From Bog-756 sp963699105 (lineage in GTDB: Bacteria; Actinomycetota; Acidimicrobiia; Acidimicrobiales; RAAP-2): a stretch of 64,000 nucleotides of DNA. Position 1 is the stretch's first letter, and every line of letters starts with the position of its first letter. The notes beneath the pieces were generated by a model that was not told the origin of the DNA, did not search any database, and saw nothing but the letters and a program-made list of their open reading frames with translations. The translations under genes and the position numbers were made by a program. The stretch lies in contig CAVOTI010000001.1 of assembly GCA_963699105.1 (NCBI GenBank), positions 930,001 to 994,000 of the forward strand. Reading direction: 5' to 3'. Shown here one piece after another: positions 9,167 through 17,012 of the stretch.

Positions 9167-10030
9167 TCACCCTCGGGAGCGCCGGCAGATCAGGAGCATC
9201 TCGCCGCCGTACATGGGGAGGTTCCAGTCGAGCACAGCCGGCACTCTCTGCACCGGACGGGCAAGACGCTGGAGCTCGGGACCGAAGACCCCGAGCTGTT
9301 CGTAGGCGTAACCGATGCGGAGCCGCTTCCAGTGGCTGCGAACCCGAAAATCCTCGAAGCCGGCCCCGGACAGCAGACGCATCAGATTCGACCGGTTGAA
9401 ATACCAGATGTGTTCGGGTGGGGCGATGGGAGGCCAATAGCGCCCCAGTAGCCTGGCCGGCAGCGAGCCGCTATCGGGCGTCTGGACGACGAGCGTCCCT
9501 CCGGGTCGAAGGGCATCGGCGGCGAACCGGGCCAGTGCTTCGGGCTGCCGCAGGTGTTCGATGACCCCGACCCCGGTGACGACGTCGAAGTCCCGACGGG
9601 GTGGCTCATAGGCCTCCAGCGCACCAACGGCGATCTGTCCAGGGTGCTTGACCCGGGCGATCTCGACGGCCGGGCCCTGGTAGTCGAGACCCCACGTCTC
9701 CCATTTCTCGGCGGCGGCGATGTCGAGCAGGCCGCCGTCGAAGCACCCCACGTCGAACAATCGTGCCGGCCCGGACGCCGCCACCTCGTCGAAGACCCCG
9801 CGGAGAGTGGGTAGGCGCTCCGACGCCTTGGCCGGTTCATAGTTCCCCGACTCGAACCGCCCACCGTAGTGGGCGGCCAGCTCCTCGTCGCTGGGAATGG
9901 GGTCGAGCCGTACCAGACCACAGGTGGGGCAACGCACGAAATTCCACCCTTGACGAAAATAGAGGTTCCTCCAATCCCGGCGGTGACAGGTCGGACAAAC
10001 AACCGGGGAAATGGAACTTTGCGCTGGCAT
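9167..10030 (-). CDS. Class I SAM-dependent methyltransferase with N-terminal zinc-ribbon-like motif
   Basis: A 287-residue protein. Near the N-terminus C-P-T-C-H and R-C-P-T-C-G form a four-Cys knuckle about 20 residues apart, often found on sugar or glycan methyltransferases. The Rossmann domain follows with L-F-D-V-G-C-F-D-G-G (motif I), then T-G-V-G-V-I-E-H-L and L-R-P-G-G-T-L-V-V. The C-terminal part ends with M-Y-G-G-E-M-L-L-I. Start set at ATG 10030, just ahead of the Cys motif; the upstream part of this frame is antisense to the propeller gene. It likely methylates a nucleotide sugar or glycan in the cytoplasm. Convergent with the GT-C gene (38 bp apart) and divergent from the propeller gene. 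Confidence 0.85.
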   Translation of the reverse strand: MPAQSSISPVVCPTCHRRDWRNLYFRQGWNFVRCPTCGLVRLDPIPSDEELAAHYGGRFESGNYEPAKASERLPTLRGVFDEVAASGPARLFDVGCFDGGLLDIAAAEKWETWGLDYQGPAVEIARVKHPGQIAVGALEAYEPPRRDFDVVTGVGVIEHLRQPEALARFAADALRPGGTLVVQTPDSGSLPARLLGRYWPPIAPPEHIWYFNRSNLMRLLSGAGFEDFRVRSHWKRLRIGYAYEQLGVFGPELQRLARPVQRVPAVLDWNLPMYGGEMLLICRRSRG

Positions 10031-10148
10031 CCGACGGTAGTATTGCAGAGGTTTAGCGATCTGGGCGATGGGCAATAGCAATGTCGACAGACGAGGCTTG
10101 CCGGCAGATCGGCTGCGGCAAGAGGATTGTGGTGGAGGGCGGCCCAGC

Positions 10149-11189
10149 ATGGGGGACAGGGGCTCGTTGGTGGCAGTGCAGAGGAAGAGCAACCGCCGGC
10201 CCGCCGCACGGCTGACTCTCTTGGTGGTGGCGGCCATTCTGGTTGCGGGTGTCGCCCTGTACTCCCAGGGTTCGTTGGCGGCCGGCAAGACCAGGCCCCG
10301 AACCATCAGGGCAGATCCCTCGATGACCAGCTTCACCGGCTCCGGGGTAAGCAACTCGGACGGGATCGCCGTGGCCCCCAACGGTGCACTGTGGTTCACC
10401 AACGACGGAACCAACTCGATCGGCCGGATCACCACTTCGGGAGTCGTCTCCAATTTCACCGGCCCGGGGATCAGCTTTCCCAAGGGAATCACGGCGGGGC
10501 CGGACGGGGCCCTGTGGTTCACCAACCAGGGCAGCAACTCGATCGGGCGGATCACCACTTCCGGGGTGATCTCCACCTTCACCAACGCCGGCATCTCCGG
10601 CCCCCAGAGCATCACCGCCGGACCGGACGGGGCCCTGTGGTTCACCAACGAGGGAGACAACTCGATCGGGCGCATCACCACCTCCGGGCGTCTTCTCCTT
10701 CTACGACGACTCGAAGGCCTCGGCGCCGGCTTGAACCCGGAGGGGATCACGGTCGGGCCGGACGGGGCCCTGTGGTTCACCAACGTCGTCAACGACTCGA
10801 TCGGGCGCATAACCACGTCAGGGGAGGTCTCCACCTTCACCGGTCCCGGCATCAGCGACCCGGAGGGAATCACCGCCGGGCCCGACGGTGCTCTGTGGTT
10901 CACCAATTGGGGCAATGGCTCGATCGGGCGGATCACCACCTCCGGGGTGGTCACCGACTACACCGGCGCCGGCATCAGCGACCCGGAGGGAATCACCGCC
11001 GGCCCCGGCGGTGCCCTGTGGTTCACCAACTACTACGGCAACTCGATCGGCCGGATCACCACCTCCGGAGTGGTCGCCACCTTCACCGGTCCGAACATCA
11101 GATTCCCGGCCTGGATCGCGGCCTCACCGGACCACGGTCTGTGGTTCACCGACGGCGGCAACGACTCCATCGGGCGCATCTCCACGTGA
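10149..11189 (+). CDS. Secreted Vgb/NHL-like seven-bladed beta-propeller
   Basis: A 346-residue protein: a basic N-terminus and one hydrophobic segment (L-T-L-L-V-V-A-A-I-L-V-A-G-V) act as signal or anchor. Then come seven blades of about 41 residues built on I-T-A-G-P-D-G-A-L-W-F-T-N and S-I-G-R-I-T-T-S-G, the repeat of streptogramin lyase (virginiamycin B lyase)-like propellers. ATG 10149 has GGAGGG nine bases upstream, favouring it over the earlier in-frame start. Between blades 3 and 4 (about 10687-10730) the sequence reads R-L-L-L-L-R-R, but one frame over it reads V-F-S-F-Y-D-D-S-K, so two compensating indels seem to have garbled that loop. A lyase activity should not be assumed; most such proteins are of unknown function. 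Confidence 0.82.
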   Translation: MGDRGSLVAVQRKSNRRPAARLTLLVVAAILVAGVALYSQGSLAAGKTRPRTIRADPSMTSFTGSGVSNSDGIAVAPNGALWFTNDGTNSIGRITTSGVVSNFTGPGISFPKGITAGPDGALWFTNQGSNSIGRITTSGVISTFTNAGISGPQSITAGPDGALWFTNEGDNSIGRITTSGRLLLLRRLEGLGAGLNPEGITVGPDGALWFTNVVNDSIGRITTSGEVSTFTGPGISDPEGITAGPDGALWFTNWGNGSIGRITTSGVVTDYTGAGISDPEGITAGPGGALWFTNYYGNSIGRITTSGVVATFTGPNIRFPAWIAASPDHGLWFTDGGNDSIGRIST

Positions 11190-11257
11190 CCAACCCGACG
11201 GCCCACCGACAGGGGGTGAACGGCTGAGGCGGCCGAGGACGCCGCCCATGGCTGGCC

Positions 11258-12551
11258 ATGGTGGTGGTGCTGTCGGTGACGGTGCTGGGGGCGGGCTGCA
11301 ATTGGCGCAGTTCGGCTTCGGGGCTGGTCATGGCGGCTACGACCCGAGCGAGAGCACCATCTCGGTCGCCAATGTCGGCAGCCTCGTCCAGCAGTTCAGC
11401 GCGGCGGCCGGCAGCAACGTCGACTCGTCGCCGGCCGTGGCCAACGGGGTGGTGTACATCGGCTCGGACGACCACAAGCTCTACGCCTTCGACGCCACCG
11501 GCACCACCAACTGCGGCGGTGCACCGAGGACCTGCGCCCCCCTGTGGACGGCAACGTCGGGAGACTTCATGTTCTCGTCGCCGGCGGTGGCCAACGGGGT
11601 GGTCTACGTGGGGTCCTCTGACGACAAGCTCTACGCCTTCGACGCCGCCGGCACCACCAACTGCTCGGGTACACCCAAGGTATGCGCCCCGTTGTGGACC
11701 GCAACCGTCGGGTCGTCAGTCGATTCGTCGCCGACGATCGTCAATGGCGTGGTCTACGTCGGGTCGGGCGATCACGACCTCTACGCCTTCGACGCCGCCG
11801 GCACCACCAACTGCTCGGGCACGCCCAAGGTGTGCGCCCCGTTGTGGACCGCCCCCACCGGGGGCATCGTGGTCTCTTCCCCGGCGGTGGTCGACGGGGT
11901 GGTCTACGTGGGATCGTTCGACCACAACCTCTACGCCTTCGACGCCACCGGCACCATCAACTGCTCGGGCACCCCCAAGGTCTGTGCCCCGTTGTGGACC
12001 GCCCCCACCGGGGGCATCGTCATGTCGTCCCCGGCGGTGGTCAACGGGGTGGTCTACGTCGGCTCGTTCGACCACGACCTCTACGCCTTCGACGCCGCCG
12101 GCACCACCGGGTGCTCGGGCACCCCCAAGGTGTGTGCCCCGTTGTGGACCGCCCCCACCGGGGGCATCGTGGCCTCGTCCCCGGCGGTGGCCAACGGGGT
12201 GGTCTACGTCGGATCCTTCGACCACGACCTCTACGCCTTCGACGCCGACGGTACCACCGGGTGTTCGGGCACGCCCAAGGTGTGTGCCCCGTTGTGGACC
12301 GCTCCCATCGGGGGCATCGTGGCCTCGTCCGCGGCGGTGGCCAACGGGGTGGTCTACGTCGGATCCTTCGACCACGACCTCTATGCCTTCGACGCGCCGG
12401 TACCACCGGGTGTTCGGGCACGCCCAAGGTGTGTGCCCCGTTGTGGACGGCCGAGACCGGGGCCCGCATACTGTCGTCGCCGGCCGTCGTCAATGGATTC
12501 GTCTACGTGGGATCCTCCGACTACAATTTCTATGCCTACGGGCTCCCGTAG
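11258..12551 (+). pseudogene. PQQ-like beta-propeller lipoprotein, two one-base deletions
   Basis: The N-terminus has a lipoprotein signal (hydrophobic run ending in V-L-G-A-G-C). Adding one G near 11304 joins it to Q-F-G-F-G-A-G-H-G-G-Y, the usual start of these propellers. Then come 50-residue PQQ-like repeats with V-V-Y-V-G-S, L-Y-A-F-D-A and a Cys pair (C-S-G-T-P-K-V-C) in each loop, likely disulfides outside the cell. A second missing C near 12395 (GACGCGCC where the other repeats have GACGCCGCC) shifts the frame; the remainder ends Y-N-F-Y-A-Y-G-L-P at 12551. Length 3n+1 fits two deletions. It follows the Vgb-like propeller by 69 bp. A role as a surface scaffold is inference. Confidence 0.8.
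11491..12540 (+). repeat. Seven tandem 150-bp coding repeats
   Basis: The block starting GACGCC recurs at 11491, 11641, 11791, 11941, 12091, 12241 and 12391, exactly 150 bases apart. Units 2-6 are nearly identical at the DNA level (CTCGGGCACGCCCAAGGT and TGGACCGCCCCCACCGG are shared). Each unit encodes one 50-residue PQQ-like blade. Such identity makes slipped pairing and copy-number change likely. Confidence 0.92.
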
Positions 12552-12627
12552 ACCTCGCGACGCATGAGTCCGACTTGTGGGTGCTTCCCCTTTGACGACC
12601 TCCCCGTCCTTGGCGGTGGCACCCACC

Positions 12628-12652
12628 TAAAGACCTTCGCGTAATACCGCGC
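12628..12652 (+). repeat. Left terminal inverted repeat of the IS630 element (with TA)
   Basis: TAAAGACCTTCGCGTAATAC continues to CGCGC. It pairs with 13764-13788 in reverse complement with few mismatches, and begins with the TA target dinucleotide. Confidence 0.8.
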
Positions 12653-13786
12653 CGATCTGGTTCATAGTGCAAGGCCGCAGTGGCGGAGGAAGGCGAAGGC
12701 CAATCTGGTCTCGTTGCCGATCCGGCAGAGCCCCTGGTCGACGATCTCCTCGGCCTCGCCGATGGTGTCGAGGCAGAGGTTGGCCAGCTCGCCGCCTTTC
12801 AGGTTCCCCCAGACCTGCTCGACCGGATTGAGGTCGGGGGCGTAGGCCGGGAGCCCTTCAACGACCAGCCATTTGCGTTGCTTCTTGATAAAGGCCTGCA
12901 TGGCCCGGCTGCGATGGGAAGGAAGACCATCCCAGATCAGGGTGACCTTGTCGCCGTCGAGGTGGCGGTGAAGTTCGGTGAGGAAGTCCATGATGCGACT
13001 CGTCGTTGTAGGCACCAGGCTGCATGCCGAAGACGAGGGAGGCGTCGCTGCCGTCGGGCCGGAAGCACAGTGCGGCCGACATCGAGAGGCGCTTCCAGTT
13101 GAAGTGGTGGGTGAGGACCGGGGTCTGTCCCTTCGGTGCCCAGGTGGACCTCACCGAGGGGAGGAGGCTGAACCCGCTCTCGTCCTGGAAGACGATCCAG
13201 GCGTTCCTGGTCCGGGCGTTTTTTTTACCTTGGGCCAGCGCTCGTTGACCCACTGCTCGATGGCCTCGTCGTCGCGCTCAGCAGACTTGCGGGCCGGGCG
13301 TTGCCGGCTGCGGCCCATCCGGCGGAGCACAGACGAGTCCGGGTAGGTCCCCCCGGTGGTCTTCTCGATCACCTCGGCCACCCAGGCCGAGCGTCCACAG
13401 ATCGGTCGGATACCCATTGGCCTTTGGGCCCTTCTCGAGGGCTCGCTCTACTTTGGCCAGGTTGGCATCGGTCACTTTGCGGGGACGGCCAGGCTCGCCG
13501 CTGCGTTTCAGGGCCTGCTTCCCGCCGACCAACCACTGCTTGTGCCAGTCAGAGACCGTCTGGTGGGAGACCTCGAGCTGACGACCGATGTCGGCCTGGG
13601 AGATCCCCTTGGCGAACAGGTCGGCGGCCCGCATTCGGGTGGCCTCCATAGCCTCGAAGTCCCGACGTGGACGGACTCGGGGTGGTGCCTTGTTGATGCT
13701 CGCTGAACCAGCTGGGGAGGTGGAGGTAGGCATGCACCAATTATTCCACTCCATCAAGCGCTAGCGGGGTATTAGGCGAACCTCTT
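12630..13786 (-). mobile_element. IS630-family insertion sequence, about 1.16 kb, degenerate
   Basis: Imperfect inverted repeats bound the element: at the left AAGACCTTCGCGTAATACC, at the right (reverse strand) AAGAGGTTCGCCTAATACC, differing at three of 19 bases. Both are flanked by TA (12628-12629 and 13787-13788), the IS630 target. The interior holds one broken DDE transposase. It lies 78 bases after the propeller gene and against an IS3 OrfA fragment, in the most disrupted part of the window. Confidence 0.85.
12662..13754 (-). pseudogene. IS630-family transposase, multiply frameshifted
   Basis: Four overlapping minus-strand frames reassemble one transposase of about 355 residues. The N-terminal helix-turn-helix (I-S-Q-A-D-I-G-R-Q-L-E-V-S) lies near 13600. 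The winged linker W-V-A-E-V-I-E-K-T-T follows a shift near 13400; a second shift falls in a T8 run near 13220. The catalytic residues are all present: D in F-Q-D-E-S-G-F, D in L-I-W-D-G-L-P-S-H, and E in N-P-V-E-Q-V-W-G-N-L. A third shift lies near 13000. At least three frameshifts make an active enzyme unlikely unless the sequence is wrong. Confidence 0.85.
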
Positions 13787-13788
13787 TA
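13764..13788 (-). repeat. Right terminal inverted repeat of the IS630 element (with TA)
   Basis: Reads on the minus strand TAAAGAGGTTCGCCTAATAC then CCCGC, mirroring 12628-12652. It lies 21 bases upstream of the putative transposase start. Confidence 0.8.
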
Positions 13789-14029
13789 AGCCCTTGACCG
13801 CTACTGCGTTGTCGTGCAGTCGCCGTCGGCCTACAGAGCGGCACCGGGCCGAGCTCACGGAGATGGCTGGAGAAGTCCGGCGAGGCGCGCTTTCACCTGT
13901 TGCCGCGGTGATGGATGGCTCGGGCGTCCCTCGGCCGGATCGCCCACTGGACCCACAAACCCACTGGTCCGTCGAATCCCCATCGCCCAACCGACGAGCG
14001 GCCACCGAGGTTCCGCACTCCGGTCCTCG

Positions 14030-14185
14030 GCCCGGACCTTTGGCCTTGTTCTCGGCCATCAACCAGTTGTTAAGCGTCTGATCGGGTATGCCCAGACCTG
14101 CGGCGACGTGGTGTTGCCGTCGGTCATCTCGAAGGACCAGCTCACAGGCTTTACGTCGGATCTTCTCGGGATAGATAGGCGGACC
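14030..14185 (-). pseudogene. IS3-family OrfA (helix-turn-helix) fragment
   Basis: About 50 residues read Y-P-E-K-I-R-R-K-A-C-E-L-V-L then G-I-P-D-Q-T-L-N-N-W, the N-terminal HTH of IS3-group OrfA proteins. The leucine-zipper half of OrfA and all of OrfB are absent; downstream residues (to 13789) show no family pattern in any frame. It lies between the truncated acyltransferase and the right end of the IS630 element. An insertion here probably removed the acyltransferase C-terminus. Confidence 0.65.
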
Positions 14186-14259
14186 CACTGCGGGCCCTTC
14201 GTCTCGGTCTTCCGAATGAAGTGTCCACGAGAACGGGCCAGCTCCACTACGTGAACGTC

Positions 14260-15445
14260 GAGCTCCCCTCATCATGAAACCAGACTGATCGTGATCAATG
14301 AAACCACAATGAAGACTACTGCTAAGGCGAGACTCAATACCGAACTCGATCTCAGTCGGGCGAAGCGCCGGATTCGGCATCTCGAAGACCGAATAGGAGA
14401 GCGCGGCAAGAAAGACGCAAACCAGGATGGCACCGACTCGAATTACGATGGGGAACTGGGAAACGGAGTTGAATCCCAGTGAGTTGTGCCAGTGGAGCAT
14501 GACCACCAAGACTGGGGATTTCCCATAGATACATGCCATATGACCATCGACCCAATGACTGCACAGGGTAAGCCAAGGAACCGTTCGGAACCCCCAGAGG
14601 TGCGGCACCGGCGTGCCCCCGATGATCACGAGTGCTGCTCCAGCAACGGGCAATGAGGCAAACCAACCTGGATAAGCCATGTCATCCCGAATAGTGCAAG
14701 AAAGCACGAAGATGAGCCCAAGGCCAACCCAGGTCATGGAGGATGCAATCCAATCCGGAATCGATCGGAAGTGGACAACATTGACAGCGACGAGACCTCC
14801 GACAGCCAACTCCCAGGCCCTCGTGAACGGCGAAAAGGTAGGGCCATACGGCTGGCCCCGATGATGCCACCATCGACCAGATGAAAGACGAGGCAACGAC
14901 GCAAAGGAGAAGACCGTTGACCTTTCTCTGCCAGTCCAAACGTCTAAGGAGCAGGCCGATGGCGATCAGCAAGACCGGATAGACCAGATAGAACTGCTCG
15001 AACAGACAACGACCAGAAGGCTTCAACAGGTCCACCGGGCACGTAGATGTAGTCCAGTACGGAAGCATGGTTGAAGTTGTAGACGAACAAAGAGATCGAC
15101 GGTGCCTGTCCGGCAATAGATTTGGCCGCCGACGATCCAAGGAAGATCCGCTCGCTGGCAACAGTGACAACGAGCACCAGTGCAACCAGCGGAACGATTC
15201 TTCTATCTGCGTCGTGCGTAGAAATTTGTCAGTGACGTCTTCCCCGTCGCATCGTGCTCTCTGACGAAAAGTCCCGTTATGACGAAACCCGAGATGACAA
15301 AAAACACGTCCACACCGATGAATCCCCCAAGAAATGGCCCAACGTGGGAAGCGGAGGAGCAGAACCACCACAATCGCCATGGCGCGCAGTCCCTCGATAT
15401 CGGGGCGAAACTTGCGATCACCTGGAGCAGTACCGGCTTCGTCAC
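14260..15445 (-). pseudogene. Second acyltransferase-3 gene, truncated and repeatedly frameshifted
   Basis: Pieces in three frames follow the gene at 130-2189: F-R-P-D-I-E-G-L-R-A-M-A-I-V-V-V, V-D-V-F-F-V-I-S-G-F-V-I-T-G, N-F-Y-A-R-R-R, E-Q-F-Y-L-V-Y-P-V-L-L, and F-T-R-A-W-E-L-A-V-G-G-L-V-A-V. At least five frame changes are needed, and homology stops near 14260, before any SGNH domain. It is a dead copy of an O-acyltransferase. Decay is much heavier than in the single-frameshift genes of the window, so this one is not explained by base-calling error. The loss of its tail coincides with the IS3 fragment. Ends are approximate. Confidence 0.8.
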
Positions 15446-15675
15446 CCGATTCGAGGGGATCGAAAGGCCTCCTCCGGTTGTTGCTCCATTACCGCATCTT
15501 GCCGCAGGTGGGCTGCGAATGCCCCTGCTCGCCGGATATGCACACTAATGACCTACGGTTGGGCTCGTCTCGAACGCAACCGAACCCGGCCCCGATGGGA
15601 CGAACCGGTTCGGGACCGGCGGTAAAGTCGTTCAATCGCGATGGGGCGCATGCGCCGACTTGGGGACAGGAAGCC

Positions 15676-16935
15676 ATGGAAGAGACCGCGGGGGTGAACG
15701 ATCCGGGGGATTCCGCCACCGCCGCGCCCCCTCCGTTACCCTCCCGTAGTTTCGGCAATGTCGCCGGCTTCAACGGGCTCCGGGGAATCGCCGTGCTCAT
15801 CGTGTTCGTGGCCCACATGGACGTGATCCTCCCGATTCCGACTCTTCTGGTCATACCCGGGGCCACGGTGTCCCTCGACTCGTTCTTCGTCCTCAGCGGA
15901 TTCCTGATCACGGCATTGCTGTTGCGGGAACAGGCTCGGTTCGGGCGGATCGGCACCTGGCCATTTTGGCGGCGGCGGATCCTCCGGCTGCTGCCGGCGC
16001 TGTACGTGGTGGTTCTGGCCAATGCCTTGTTCGTCTACGCCACCCATCAGTGGCTGCACACCGAGTGGCCGTCCATCTTCTCGGTCGTCTTCTACTACTC
16101 GAACTACTATTCGGCCACGGCCGCCGGACCTCTGGCACCAAAACTGGCCCCGGGCTTTCAGCACCTCTGGTCTTTGTCGTTCGAGGAGCAGTTCTATCTC
16201 GTCTGGCCTCTGATAACCATTGCCGTGCTGACCATTCGAATGCGCCTCAGGACGGTGGTCATCGTCCTGCTGTCCATGATCGTCATCATCGCCGTGCACC
16301 GGTATGTCCTGTACGAGAACGAACACCATTGGTGGTCGATCTTCTATCGCACCGACACCCGGGCCGATTCGATCCTGTGGGGAGCCCTTCTGGCCCACGT
16401 GTGGATCCGTGGCAAGGAGCCCAAACGCGGCGTTCGGATCGCCGGCTGGGTGGCCCTCGCCTTCCTCATCGCCTGTCTTCCGTTCGCCACCCAGGAGGGA
16501 CCATTCGTCTACTGGGGGGGATTCCTGGCCATCGACTTCGCCTGCGCCGTACTGATCCTGGCCATCTTGGAAGGTGGATGGAGAGCCCGTCGATTCTTCG
16601 AGATCAAACCCTTGGTCGCCCTGGGACTGGTGTCCTATGCGTTCTACCTGTGGCACCTGCCGGTATTCTTCGCCATCCGCTACTTCGATCCGCACTGGAG
16701 CAATGTGTTGCGGGTGGTGGTGGCCGTGGTTGTCACACTGTCGCTCACCACCCTGTCGTGGTTCCTCCTGGAACAGCCGTTGATGAACTGGAGCCATCGA
16801 TTGGAGAGAGACAGGTACCTCAATCTCCAGACCACTACTTCCGCCGGCTCTGCCGTCAGCCAGGAACCGGCAGCGGCCCCGGTATCGGTACCCCGTTACC
16901 TTCCGACCCATCGGGACAGCCGACCGGCAATGTGA
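15676..16935 (+). CDS. Membrane O-acyltransferase (acyltransferase 3 family, no SGNH domain)
   Basis: A 419-residue intact protein with about ten membrane helices. The family signature is complete: F-N-G-L-R-G-I-A-V-L with F-V-A-H-M-D (catalytic-type His), L-D-S-F-F-V-L-S-G-F, F-W-R-R-R-I-L-R-L-L-P and W-S-L-S-F-E-E-Q-F-Y-L-V-W. It ends after the last helix with a 45-residue polar tail. Members use acyl-CoA to O-acylate sugars at the membrane. ATG 15676 has AGGAAG five bases upstream. A TAAAGT hexamer at 15623 could be its -10. It is the only intact acyltransferase of the three in the window and may supply what the two broken copies lost. Confidence 0.88.
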   Translation: MEETAGVNDPGDSATAAPPPLPSRSFGNVAGFNGLRGIAVLIVFVAHMDVILPIPTLLVIPGATVSLDSFFVLSGFLITALLLREQARFGRIGTWPFWRRRILRLLPALYVVVLANALFVYATHQWLHTEWPSIFSVVFYYSNYYSATAAGPLAPKLAPGFQHLWSLSFEEQFYLVWPLITIAVLTIRMRLRTVVIVLLSMIVIIAVHRYVLYENEHHWWSIFYRTDTRADSILWGALLAHVWIRGKEPKRGVRIAGWVALAFLIACLPFATQEGPFVYWGGFLAIDFACAVLILAILEGGWRARRFFEIKPLVALGLVSYAFYLWHLPVFFAIRYFDPHWSNVLRVVVAVVVTLSLTTLSWFLLEQPLMNWSHRLERDRYLNLQTTTSAGSAVSQEPAAAPVSVPRYLPTHRDSRPAM

Positions 16936-17012
16936 AAGGAACGATGCGCTCGGAGTCGTCGAAGATCCGTCACCGTGATGTTGGCCTCGACGCCACCGGA
17001 TGCAGCCTCATC

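Noticed and set aside
10888..11257. Upstream part of the open frame that runs into the PQQ-like propeller
   Set aside because: It overlaps the end of the Vgb-like propeller in another frame and has no protein pattern; the lipoprotein signal begins only at about 11258.
11491..12540. Regular repeats as a possible CRISPR array
   Set aside because: The 150-base units are contiguous coding repeats with no unique spacers, and no cas gene is present.
15446..15675. N-terminal extension of the intact acyltransferase back to 15334
   Set aside because: This segment is antisense to, or beyond, the decayed acyltransferase copy and lacks family residues; ATG 15676 has a ribosome site and leads directly into the domain.
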